Positions 35,320 to 43,674 of a stretch of DNA of 64,000 nucleotides are shown piece by piece; position 1 is the stretch's first letter; each line of letters opens with the position of its first letter. A program made the translations under genes and the position numbers. The notes beneath the pieces were generated by a model. The model saw only the letters and a list, made by a program, of their open reading frames with translations. It made no database searches and was not told where the DNA came from. The stretch comes from Alphaproteobacteria bacterium MarineAlpha12_Bin1 (GTDB lineage Bacteria; Pseudomonadota; Alphaproteobacteria; UBA6615), in contig PTJY01000004.1 of NCBI GenBank assembly GCA_002937505.1, forward strand, positions 1 through 64,000. Reading direction: 5' to 3'.

Positions 35320-36549
35320 ATGACCTATCCTTCGGGGGACAGCTTTTCATTAAATGTTGACAAAATTGGATATTGTGATCTTGAGGGGAGACCAGGATTT
35401 AAGTTAGCTATGCATAAGTCAGGCGACCGCTGGTATTTATATACCGCTAAGTTCTGGCATCCAGGGTTTTCCATAGTTGATGTTACAGATCCGACCAATC
35501 CAAGATTTGTTAGGTTTATTGAAGGGCCCACAAATACTTGGACCCTTCAAGTTCAAATTGCTGATAGCATTATGATCACCTCACAGGAAAAAATAATGGA
35601 GGGTTGGGGTAATACACCTGGTGAGCCAAATGGCGAGGGATTTTTGATCTGGAGCCTGGACGATCCGGAAGACCCAAAATTACTAGGTCATTTTAAGACA
35701 GGCGGAGATGGAACACATAGAAATTATTATGATGGTGGAAGATACGTATATGCGACGGGATTACCAGAAGGTTACATAGGTCAAATACTACAAATAGTAG
35801 ATATAATAGACCCTAGCAACCCAGTTGAAGTGGGACGTTGGTGGAGACCTGGACAATGGACTGCTGGTGGGGAAGATGGTCCTCGGGTTGGCACAATGCT
35901 GCATGGTGGAGCATATGTTAAAGGTGACCGTGCTTTCCTTCCTTATGGTGCAGGTGGGTTTGTCATTTTAGACATCTCTGATAAAACTAAGCCGACAATG
36001 GTGAGCGATTTACCCTTTTCACCTCCCTTTGTTAATTTTATATCTGTACACACGGCTCTTCCTCTAAACGGAAGAGATCTGGTTATTGTTAACTCTGAAG
36101 CAATAAAAGAAAATTGTGAAGAACCACTTGGCTACTGCGGCATGGTTGATGTAAGCGATGAGAAAAACCCTCATCTTATATCTTTATTTCCACTCCCGAT
36201 TCCCCCCGAAGAGGCCCCTTATAAAAACTTTTGCGAAAGGGGAGGACGCTTTGGCCCCCACAACCAGCATCAACCGCAGCATCAAGATATTCTTTATCAA
36301 GGTGAAGATTTGTCGTTTGTAACTTATTTTAATGGTGGACTGAGAATTTATGATATTTCAGATGAAAGACTGCCCCAGGAGGTTGGCTACTTTGTTCCAC
36401 CGGATCCCTTAGAGAGAAGAGGTTTATTGCCGGCGACGAAATTAGTGGCCCAGACAGAAGATGTTATAGTTGATAAACGAGGAAATATCTATGTGTCTGA
36501 TAAAAATCATGGAATTTATATTTTGCGCTTTAATGGTCTAAACCCATAA
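35320..36549 (+). CDS. LVIVD-repeat beta-propeller protein
   Basis: 409 residues made of repeated blades with the LVIVD-type consensus: FSIVDVTDPTNPRFV, FLIWSLDDPEDPKLLG, LQIVDIIDPSNPVEVG, FVILDISDKTKPTMV, CGMVDVSDEKNPHLI and LRIYDISDERLPQEVG. Start follows AAGAGGACAT. No signal peptide and no lipobox, so probably cytosolic, unlike most LVIVD proteins which are secreted. Conserved-looking His residues cluster in GDGTHRNYY, TMLHGGAYV, ISVHTAL and GPHNQHQPQHQD, reminiscent of the metal site of selenium-binding-protein/methanethiol-oxidase propellers. An enzyme role is possible; no function is established. Confidence 0.82.
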   Translation: MTYPSGDSFSLNVDKIGYCDLEGRPGFKLAMHKSGDRWYLYTAKFWHPGFSIVDVTDPTNPRFVRFIEGPTNTWTLQVQIADSIMITSQEKIMEGWGNTPGEPNGEGFLIWSLDDPEDPKLLGHFKTGGDGTHRNYYDGGRYVYATGLPEGYIGQILQIVDIIDPSNPVEVGRWWRPGQWTAGGEDGPRVGTMLHGGAYVKGDRAFLPYGAGGFVILDISDKTKPTMVSDLPFSPPFVNFISVHTALPLNGRDLVIVNSEAIKENCEEPLGYCGMVDVSDEKNPHLISLFPLPIPPEEAPYKNFCERGGRFGPHNQHQPQHQDILYQGEDLSFVTYFNGGLRIYDISDERLPQEVGYFVPPDPLERRGLLPATKLVAQTEDVIVDKRGNIYVSDKNHGIYILRFNGLNP

Positions 36550-36576
36550 GCTGACTAAGGTTACAGGATAGGTAGA

Positions 36577-37446
36577 ATGAGATCGCTATTTAAGCGAAAA
36601 CTTTTATTTGAGATCTTGCGTTATTTTATCCTTACGACGTGGTTGCTAATAGTTGCTTTTCCACTTTTTTGGATAGTTTCTACTTCACTTAAGGCTTCGC
36701 ATGAATGGATTACTTGGCCTCCTGTCTGGTGGTCAGAGGATCCAAACTTCTTTAATTATTATTTAGTTTGGATTTCTGGTGTTTTTAGTGCTGGACGTTA
36801 TACGGAATCTGTAGGTCCATGGGATGCTTTTATAAATTCACTTATAATAGCTTTTAGTGCCTCATTATTCGCTACTTTTTTTGGTGCTATAGTGGCATAT
36901 GCTGCCTCACGTTATAAAATACTTACCGATACACAACTAATAGCAACTCTTTTGCTTAGGCTAGTGCCACCCTTTGTTATTGCTGGCCCTCTTTTGCTTT
37001 GGTATTCTTTCATAGGATTGGAAGATTCAAGAATTGGTCTTATATTGTTGTATGTTATTACGACAATTCCTTTTGCTTTGCTGGTTTTGAAAAGCTTTGT
37101 GGATGATATTCCTCTTGAGTATGAACAAGCAGCAGAGGTGTTAGGAGCTCGTAGATTTCAGGTGATTGTTGAGATAATTCTTCCTCTTTTGAAACCTGGC
37201 TTGGCTGTAACATTTTTGTTTCTTTTTATTTTGAATTGGAGTGAATTCTTTTTAGCCCTAATACTCTCAAAGGCGGATGTGTCTACATTACCTATGTACC
37301 TTAATAGGTTTGGAGGTGGTGGCAGCTATGGTATTCAAGCGGCTTTATCAATCGGAGCAACGTTGCCCTTAGTTATTATTGGTTTACTTATACGAAAGCA
37401 TCTCGTGCGCGGACTTACCTTCGGTTTTGTGAAACGGCATAGGTAA
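36577..37446 (+). CDS. ABC transporter permease, MalG type (sugar/polyol family)
   Basis: 289 residues with six hydrophobic segments. The ATPase-docking EAA loop is complete: EYEQAAEVLGARRFQVIVEI followed by ILPLLKPG, and the C-terminus LTFGFVKRHR matches the usual LTxGAVKG end. It is the second membrane subunit of carbohydrate-uptake (CUT1) importers. Twenty-seven bases after the propeller gene. No binding protein, first permease or ATPase is adjacent or anywhere in the window, so it must work with distant partners or is a remnant of a larger operon. Confidence 0.93.
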   Translation: MRSLFKRKLLFEILRYFILTTWLLIVAFPLFWIVSTSLKASHEWITWPPVWWSEDPNFFNYYLVWISGVFSAGRYTESVGPWDAFINSLIIAFSASLFATFFGAIVAYAASRYKILTDTQLIATLLLRLVPPFVIAGPLLLWYSFIGLEDSRIGLILLYVITTIPFALLVLKSFVDDIPLEYEQAAEVLGARRFQVIVEIILPLLKPGLAVTFLFLFILNWSEFFLALILSKADVSTLPMYLNRFGGGGSYGIQAALSIGATLPLVIIGLLIRKHLVRGLTFGFVKRHR

Positions 37447-37674
37447 AAGAACACCGTTTATAAAAGTTATATAAAGATTAATTAGTCAAAATTTTACGCT
37501 TATCATAAAAAACTGTTATATAAAAAAATGTTTGTAAAAAACTTATTACTTGTAGTATTTCGTATGGACAAGATTTTAGGATATTATTAAATCATATAAA
37601 GTTTATAATTATAAATTATTATCATCTTTAGATGCCATCAGTTATATTTGTTTTATAATTATTGGGGCAGTATT

Positions 37675-38730
37675 ATGAAATTTGGTTTGTTTGGTGGTGC
37701 ACAGGCAGTTCCAGGAGAAGTTATTACTGAAGCAGCTCTTGGTTATCATGAATATGGTGAATATATTCAACTTGCTGAGAGGCTTGGCTACAGCAGTGCG
37801 TGGTTAGTTGAGCATCATTTTACGGGATTTTCTCAATTATCAGCAACATTGAATTACCTCTGCTATTTGGCAGGAATTACTTCCAAAATTCGACTTGGTA
37901 GTGCGGTCGTTGTTGTCCCATGGTTTAATCCAGTCTTACTGGCTGAGCAGGTAGCAACTCTCGATCAAATATCTAAAGGGCGCTATGATTTCGGAATTGG
38001 ACGAGGTTATAGAGCTAATGAATTTGCTGGATTTGGTATTAAGGTAGAAGATGCAGAAGAAATATTTCAGGAATCTATAGCAATTATAAAAAGATCCTAT
38101 GAAGAAACTGATAGATGGTCTTATAAATCTGATAGGTGGGAGTTTAATCAAATCATAGTTGAACCTCCGACTGTCCAACAACCATATCCTCCCATGTGGG
38201 TGGGTGCTGGCAGCGAAGCTTCAATAAGAAAAGCGGCAAAAAGTGGGTTTAATTTATTATTAGATCAAATGTCGCCGTTTGAAGCGATAGGAGAGAGAAT
38301 AAATTATTATCGTGATGAGGTAGAGAAGCAAGGAAGGGAATTTGATCCATATTCAGTTGCTGTTACACGCGGGCTAATGGTTGCTAATAATGATAATAAA
38401 CGAAAAGAAGCACACGTTCTTAGAGGTAAATTTATTACCGAAGTACAGGTTTTAGCCACTGACAAAAAATTCCAGGCAAAATCGTTCAATCCTGTAGCCG
38501 ATTCAAGGTGGAAAGATCGTGGTGATCCTGATCTTGTTTCTGAGGCAGGTGCAATTATAGGAAATTCTCAGGAAATGTGTGAAAGAGTACAAAAGCTCTA
38601 TGACCTTGGGGTTAGAAATATTTTAGCCCATGATCTAAGCGGATCCACTGAGGCCTTACAACAATTTGCTGAGGAGGTTATGCCGCACTTTCTAGATAAA
38701 GAAGGTCCAGTTGTACAGGCAGCAGAATAG
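37675..38730 (+). CDS. LLM-class flavin-dependent oxidoreductase (luciferase-like)
   Basis: 351 residues from the ATG at 37675, preceded by GGGGCAG; an in-frame TTG 27 bases upstream is less likely. MKFGLFGGAQ, LGYSSAWLVEHHFTGFS, IRLGSAVVVVPWFNPVLLAE and RYDFGIGRGYRANEF are typical of the alkanal monooxygenase-like group. FMN-dependent and in need of a separate reductase. Only distantly related to the enzyme at 25345. A 228-base A/T-rich spacer without recognisable features separates it from the permease. Substrate unknown. Confidence 0.9.
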   Translation: MKFGLFGGAQAVPGEVITEAALGYHEYGEYIQLAERLGYSSAWLVEHHFTGFSQLSATLNYLCYLAGITSKIRLGSAVVVVPWFNPVLLAEQVATLDQISKGRYDFGIGRGYRANEFAGFGIKVEDAEEIFQESIAIIKRSYEETDRWSYKSDRWEFNQIIVEPPTVQQPYPPMWVGAGSEASIRKAAKSGFNLLLDQMSPFEAIGERINYYRDEVEKQGREFDPYSVAVTRGLMVANNDNKRKEAHVLRGKFITEVQVLATDKKFQAKSFNPVADSRWKDRGDPDLVSEAGAIIGNSQEMCERVQKLYDLGVRNILAHDLSGSTEALQQFAEEVMPHFLDKEGPVVQAAE

Positions 38731-38875
38731 CTGTAGACATTTGAATTCTATAATTTAATAATATTAGCAAGTAACGACTGATACGATAAATAAGTCTATA
38801 TTTGTCGAGTTTTTCGAGCTGATTTGTTTATTCTAGATAATTGAAATCCTTGTTAACTTATAAAAGGAAAAAGCC

Positions 38876-41215
38876 GTGGATGTTCCAGTATTTGGCTCAG
38901 GGCCATATGCAGTCAGTCAGCCTGTAACCCGGAATGAAGACCCTCGTCTTCTTCGTGGGGGAGGCCAGTACACAGATGACATTAATCTGGAGGGTCAAGC
39001 ATATATCGTTTTTGTACGATCACCTGTTGCCCACGGAAATATTGTCTCTATAGATATAAGTGCAGCCAAATCTTCTCCTGGTATATTGGCCGTATACACC
39101 CACGATGATATTATCAAAGCAGGTTATGGTACATTGCCAAACAATTTACCATTGAAAAGCCGCGATGGTTCAGCACTCATTAAACCTCCACGACCAATAT
39201 TGGCAACGGATCGAGTTAGAAATGTCGGAGAACCGATAGTTGCAGTAATAGGCAAAACAATCACTGAAGCTCGTGATGCCGCTGAACTAGTTGTTATTGA
39301 TATAGAAGAATTGTCTGTAAGTGTTGATGTTTCTAGCTCTATTTCTGATGAGGCTTTGCAATTGCATCAAGAAGCACCTGGAAATGTATGCATTGATTTT
39401 CAGATGGGTGATGCCGAAGCAACCAGTAATGCTTTTGAAGATGCAAGTCATGTTACGAATATTAAAATTAAAAACAATCAGGTTTTTGTATCCGCAATGG
39501 AGCCAAGATCGTTCATAGGAAACTATGATCTTAAAACACTAAAATATACTGTTTATACTGGTTGCCAAGGTGTTTTTGGGATGCGTAATCTTCTTGCTGG
39601 TATTATCAAAGAAGAACCTAAAAATATTCGAGTTATTACAAATGATGTAGGTGGTTCCTTTGGTATGAAATCACTTCCTTACAATGAGTATCCAGTTGTT
39701 ATGCTTGCTTCTAAAAACCTCTCGTGTCCGGTTAAGTGGACCGCAGATCGAAGTGAAAGCATGGTTTCTGATCACATGGGCCGTGGCAGCGAATACTTTG
39801 CTGAATTAGCGCTAGATGAGAATGGAATGTTTTTAGCTGCTCGAGTGCATGGATTAGCAAACATGGGAGGGTACCTAACCGGAACTGGTCCACATGCACA
39901 AACAGTCAATGTGGGGAAAAACCTTACATGTATGTATCGTACTCCTGCAATTGACGTAAATATGCAGTGTATTTTCACTAATACGAATTATGTAGGGGCC
40001 TATCGCGGTGCCGGTCGTCCAGAGGGTAATTTTATTATGGAACGATTGGTCGATAAAGCGTCACGAGAAATGGGAATAGACCCGATTGATATACGCCGGA
40101 GGAATCTGGTTTCTAAAGAGGCAATGCCATTCACTGCGGCCAGCGGTCAAATCTATGATAGTGGGGATTTTGATCCAATGTTTGATAAAGCATTGAATGC
40201 TTCTGATTTGGAAGGATTTAAGAACCGCAGATCTGAGTCTGAAGAACGAGGCATGAAACGAGGACTTGGTGTTTGTGCTTATGTTGAAGTTTCGGCTCCT
40301 TCGGGAAAAGAAATGGGTGGTCTAAGATTTAGTGGTGATGGCCGTATTACAATTGTTAGTGGGACCCTAGATTACGGACAAGGACATCATTCAACTTTTG
40401 CGCAAATTCTTTCAGCGCGTTTGGGGGTGTCATTTGATAAAATAGATCTTCTACAGGGAGATAGTGATGAATTAATAATTGGTGGAGGGACCGGTGGGTC
40501 ACGATCAGTTATTGCTGAATCAGGGGCTATCTATGAGACAGCGGAAAAGGTTATAGAAAAAGGGAGTCAGATAGCTGGCTATATTTTGGAAGCAAGTGTT
40601 GCAGATATTGAGTACCACGAGGGCAATTTTTACGTTGCTGGAACAGATAAGTCTGTGGGTATATTTGAAGTCGCAAAAATGGCTAGAGAAAACGCCGGTG
40701 CCCACCAGTTGCCTGACAGTCTAGACACAGAATTAGTACACGAGACTGCACCCTCCTCATTTCCCAACGGCATTCACATTTGTGAGGTGGAAATTGATCC
40801 TGAGACAGGACTTACTCGTGTAGATAAATATAGTGTGGTTGATGATTTTGGTACTATAGTGAACCCTCTCTTAGCAGAGGGTCAGGTGCATGGAGGGATT
40901 GTGCAAGGTATCGGCCAGGCCCTTATGGAAGAAGTCATTTATTCCGATGATGGTCAGTTGCTAACGGGCTCTTATATGGATTACCAATTACCTCGAGCAA
41001 TCGAAATACCTGACATTATATTTGATGATCATCCTGATCCGGCGACAACTAACGTGCTAGGAGCCAAGGGTGCTGGTGAAGCAGGTTGCAGTGGGGCATT
41101 ACCGGCAGTAATGAACGCTGTCATTGATGCGCTTGCTGAATATGGGATTTCTAACATTGACATGCCTGCAACTCCCTATCGTGTTTGGCAAGCCATACAA
41201 AACAGTTCTGAATAA
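38876..41215 (+). CDS. Xanthine dehydrogenase/CoxL-family molybdopterin-binding large subunit
   Basis: 779 residues from a GTG start behind AAAAGGAAA. Landmarks: VGGSFGMKSLPYNEY for the FGG(M)K loop, GAYRGAGRPEGNFIMERLVD for the active-site loop (AYRGAGR, not the AYxCSFR of true CO dehydrogenase) and GAKGAGEAGCSGALPAVMNA with the catalytic Glu. This is the molybdenum-cytosine-dinucleotide subunit of a three-subunit hydroxylase that adds water-derived oxygen to an aldehyde or N-heterocycle. Its usual 2Fe-2S (small) and FAD (medium) partners are not next to it or elsewhere in the window. Flanked by an LLM enzyme and an EamA carrier. Confidence 0.93.
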   Translation: MDVPVFGSGPYAVSQPVTRNEDPRLLRGGGQYTDDINLEGQAYIVFVRSPVAHGNIVSIDISAAKSSPGILAVYTHDDIIKAGYGTLPNNLPLKSRDGSALIKPPRPILATDRVRNVGEPIVAVIGKTITEARDAAELVVIDIEELSVSVDVSSSISDEALQLHQEAPGNVCIDFQMGDAEATSNAFEDASHVTNIKIKNNQVFVSAMEPRSFIGNYDLKTLKYTVYTGCQGVFGMRNLLAGIIKEEPKNIRVITNDVGGSFGMKSLPYNEYPVVMLASKNLSCPVKWTADRSESMVSDHMGRGSEYFAELALDENGMFLAARVHGLANMGGYLTGTGPHAQTVNVGKNLTCMYRTPAIDVNMQCIFTNTNYVGAYRGAGRPEGNFIMERLVDKASREMGIDPIDIRRRNLVSKEAMPFTAASGQIYDSGDFDPMFDKALNASDLEGFKNRRSESEERGMKRGLGVCAYVEVSAPSGKEMGGLRFSGDGRITIVSGTLDYGQGHHSTFAQILSARLGVSFDKIDLLQGDSDELIIGGGTGGSRSVIAESGAIYETAEKVIEKGSQIAGYILEASVADIEYHEGNFYVAGTDKSVGIFEVAKMARENAGAHQLPDSLDTELVHETAPSSFPNGIHICEVEIDPETGLTRVDKYSVVDDFGTIVNPLLAEGQVHGGIVQGIGQALMEEVIYSDDGQLLTGSYMDYQLPRAIEIPDIIFDDHPDPATTNVLGAKGAGEAGCSGALPAVMNAVIDALAEYGISNIDMPATPYRVWQAIQNSSE

Positions 41216-41238
41216 TATTTTATTTTTCTCCATCAGCT

Positions 41239-42168
41239 ATGATTAGGAAGTTTCATTACATAGCTTCAAAAATGGATTCGACCGTATATGCATTCTGCCT
41301 AGTAGTATTTGCTGCAGCTCTTTTTGCCTTGATGCACAATGTGATAAGATACGTTACCACCTCGGAAGGTATACACCCATTTGAAGCTGCATTCTTTCGT
41401 AATTTATTTGGTGTTTTACTATTTGCTCCGTGGATTATAAAAAATGGATTTAGTATCCTTAGAACTGCACGTCCATTTATGCATATTGCTCGGGCAGGTT
41501 TAAACTCCATATCCTTATTAGCGTGGTTTACGGCTTTAAGCCTTATGCCCGTTGCGGATGCCACTGCCCTAGGGCTATTAAGTCCTGTATTCGTAACAAT
41601 TTTAGCGATTATATTCCTATCGGAAACTGTCGGAATAAGGCGTTGGATCGGAGTTTTTATAGCCCTTTTAGGGGGACTAATAATTGTTCGACCTGGTTTC
41701 TCAGAGATTGGGCTTGGTACATGGTTAATACTATTTGCGGCTTTAACTGTTTCGAGTTCTAAATTAATGGCTAAGGTTTTATCAAACACTGAATCAGCAG
41801 GTCAAATTGTTGGCCTTTTGACGTTATTAATGCTGCCAATAACACTCCTGCCGGCTATTTTTGTGTGGAAAACTCCCGACTTATATCAGCTAATGTTTTT
41901 AGCTCTTATAGGATTTTTTGGTGTTATAGGACATCTTCTTTTTGTTCAAGCATATAAACTGGCAGACATTAGTGTCGTAGAACCGGCAATTTTTACCCGA
42001 ATGATATGGGCGGCTTTAATAGGGTATATTATGTTCTCTGAATTTCCTGATCTCTGGACTTGGATTGGTGGTGGAATAATTGTCATTGGTACAACCTACA
42101 TTGCCAGGCGAGAAGCTATTAGAGGTGAAGAGAGAGTTCCAGTCTCTGAATCCAGGGTAGGTGATTAA
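41239..42168 (+). CDS. EamA/DMT-family transporter
   Basis: 309 residues, about ten hydrophobic segments in two EamA repeats: EAAFFRNLFGVLLFAPW in the first and DISVVEPAIFTRMIWAALIG in the second. An alternative start at Met12 (41272, MDSTVYAF) would remove a short basic leader. Likely inner-membrane exporter or exchanger of a small metabolite. It follows the CoxL-type gene by 23 bases and is convergent with the YciI gene at 42181. Confidence 0.88.
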   Translation: MIRKFHYIASKMDSTVYAFCLVVFAAALFALMHNVIRYVTTSEGIHPFEAAFFRNLFGVLLFAPWIIKNGFSILRTARPFMHIARAGLNSISLLAWFTALSLMPVADATALGLLSPVFVTILAIIFLSETVGIRRWIGVFIALLGGLIIVRPGFSEIGLGTWLILFAALTVSSSKLMAKVLSNTESAGQIVGLLTLLMLPITLLPAIFVWKTPDLYQLMFLALIGFFGVIGHLLFVQAYKLADISVVEPAIFTRMIWAALIGYIMFSEFPDLWTWIGGGIIVIGTTYIARREAIRGEERVPVSESRVGD

Positions 42169-42180
42169 GAATTTAATTAT

Positions 42181-42882
42181 TTATAAATTTAGAAAGCAGC
42201 TATAGCGCCATCTTGTTATCGTTATACTTTGAAAAACGCCTGCTTTAGTAAATGGTTCCGAAGCCACTAACTTTTTGGCTGCCTTCATGTCCTCTACTTC
42301 TATTAGAAATAAACTGCCTATCAAATCAATTCCGTCATCACTTCTTAAAGGGCCATGAGCAAAATACTTATCTATAATCTGTCCCTGATAATAGTGATGA
42401 GCCTCTGATGTTTTAGCTCGAAGATCAGTGATTTTATTTTTGTCTAGGCATTCACATACAAACAATTGCATTTGATGGTTAGGTGAACGGTCGCCAAATC
42501 GGTTTTTGTTGCTACTAATAAATCTATAAATTTCTATTTTTTCAATTAGCCCTAAATTATAATATTCGTCTTTTTTTAAAAAATTCTCGACTGAACTACG
42601 ATCTGGCATATTCATTATGTACATAATTCCTATTTCTTCAAAACCATCTTCGGAGAGAAGCGGGCCCACGAATTGGATGTCGTTAAGTGATGATTTTATA
42701 TTTAACTCATGGCTAGTAGACGCCTTTGCTAATAAATCCTTTGATTCACGCTTATAAATACACTTTGCATAAAATTGAGTGGGCTGAGATAAATAATAGT
42801 TTTTTAAGTCTTCGCCTGATAGACCGAAACGGGGGTCTTCAGGTCTGTATCCGTGAGGATTATGTGCCCTATTAGAAATCAT
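42181..42882 (-). CDS. Double YciI-domain protein
   Basis: 233 residues made of a 35-residue leader and two YciI-type ferredoxin-like domains. Domain one (about 36-120) has FYAKCIYKRESKDLLAKAS, SHELNI, FVGPLLSEDGFEEIGIMYI and LIEKIEIYRF; domain two (about 138-228) repeats the order: LFVCECLDKNKITDLRAKTS, EAHHYY, FAHGPLRSDDGIDLIGSLFL and VFQSITITRW. YciI proteins are usually single-domain and work as dimers, so a fusion gives a built-in pseudo-dimer. The family is thought to include lyases or dehydrochlorinase-like enzymes using a His-Asp pair; both domains keep a His. Eighteen bases behind the GST gene. Confidence 0.85.
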   Translation of the reverse strand: MISNRAHNPHGYRPEDPRFGLSGEDLKNYYLSQPTQFYAKCIYKRESKDLLAKASTSHELNIKSSLNDIQFVGPLLSEDGFEEIGIMYIMNMPDRSSVENFLKKDEYYNLGLIEKIEIYRFISSNKNRFGDRSPNHQMQLFVCECLDKNKITDLRAKTSEAHHYYQGQIIDKYFAHGPLRSDDGIDLIGSLFLIEVEDMKAAKKLVASEPFTKAGVFQSITITRWRYSCFLNL

Positions 42883-42900
42883 TCTCTAACTCAGGAATAG

Positions 42901-43593
42901 TTATTCTGCCGCTATGTTTGAATCTTTGATAAATGAACCGGCATAAGTTTTTCTGCGTATTAGAGAGGCAAAAAATTCTTCCTCAAAATTATCTGGTACA
43001 GCCAAAACAACTCTTTCATCGGAAAGGAGATTATCGGCCCAAGAGTCAGTATAAGGGAAATCCTTTAAGACTTTATTATTCAGTAATTTATCGATAAGCC
43101 TATATCTTTGCAGGAAAGGAGCATATGCTGCGTCTACCAAACAGAGTTTTTTCCCGTTAAAAAATGGACCGTGCTCATCTCGGTTTATCAATGCTCCCTC
43201 TATTTTTTCGAGAGCCTTATGGGCATTTAGTATGGCTTCATTCATCTCATCTAGGTTCTTTGAATAACCTATAGCTCCAAGTGCTTTGGCAAATTGGGGC
43301 ACGAAATCAGTCCAGGCTCGGTTATGAGCTTTTTTTATGGGATCCATTGGATGTAATTGTGGAGGAACTACTTCATCTAGATATTCGGCAATAGCGTTTG
43401 ATTCAAATAGAACTTTATCTTCCACTATTAGTAACGGTACTTTACCATGGGGAGAAATATCTAAAAACCATTTGGGTTTATCCAGTAAATTTATATATGT
43501 TACGTCAAATTGAACTTTCTTCGCACGCATTATGATCACGGCGCGCTGCACCCAAGGTCAGGTGAAGGAGCTAACAAGGTGGTATTTAGTCAT
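42901..43593 (-). CDS. Glutathione S-transferase family, probable selenoprotein (in-frame UGA at 43560-43558)
   Basis: Read from the ATG at 43593-43591 (AAAGGA eight bases ahead) the product is 230 residues with one internal UGA as codon 12: MTKYHLVSSFT-U-PWVQRAV. Bacterial GSTs of this type read LVSxxLCPYVQRAV or CPWVQRA, so UGA replaces exactly the catalytic Cys of the CPxV motif. The rest is intact: ISPHGKVPLLIVED (cis-Pro and glutathione site), FESNAIAEYLDE, and a helical C-terminal domain with LVDAAYAPFLQRY. Without readthrough only a GTG start at 43551 remains, which would delete strand beta1 and the active site. A hairpin downstream of the UGA fits a bacterial SECIS. Selenocysteine is the best reading; a nonsense mutation or base-call error is the alternative. 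Middle gene of TauD, GST, YciI. Confidence 0.82.
43523..43546 (-). promoter_or_regulatory. Candidate bacterial SECIS hairpin of the GST gene
   Basis: On the minus strand GCGCGC (43546-43541) pairs with GCGUGC (43528-43523), six pairs including one G-U, around a 12-base loop CGUGAUCAUAAU. The stem starts 11 bases and the loop 17 bases after the UGA, and the second loop base is G. Bacterial SECIS elements are small stem-loops just behind the UGA with a G in the first two loop positions. CUU (43556-43554) and AAG (43521-43519) could extend the stem beyond an internal loop. Coding constraints alone could also give such a hairpin. Confidence 0.55.
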
Positions 43594-43674
43594 AATTAAT
43601 TTCCTTTAATTTAGAATAAAATCGAAACCATAGCTTTCTTTGAAACGTGAGTTAAAATAACTCCGAAATTCACA

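Noticed and set aside
37447-37674. Repeated GTTATATAAA strings in the spacer as a regulatory array or CRISPR remnant
   Set aside because: Only ten bases long, A/T only, irregular spacing; no spacer-repeat structure anywhere in the window.
41256-41789. 177-codon open frame on the minus strand
   Set aside because: It lies fully inside the EamA gene at 41239, has no family features and is a codon-use shadow.
42901-43551. GST gene starting at the GTG at 43551 as a short but ordinary protein
   Set aside because: This start lacks a ribosome site and would remove beta1 and the whole active-site motif, while the 43593 ATG has both a good site and matching GST sequence up to the UGA.
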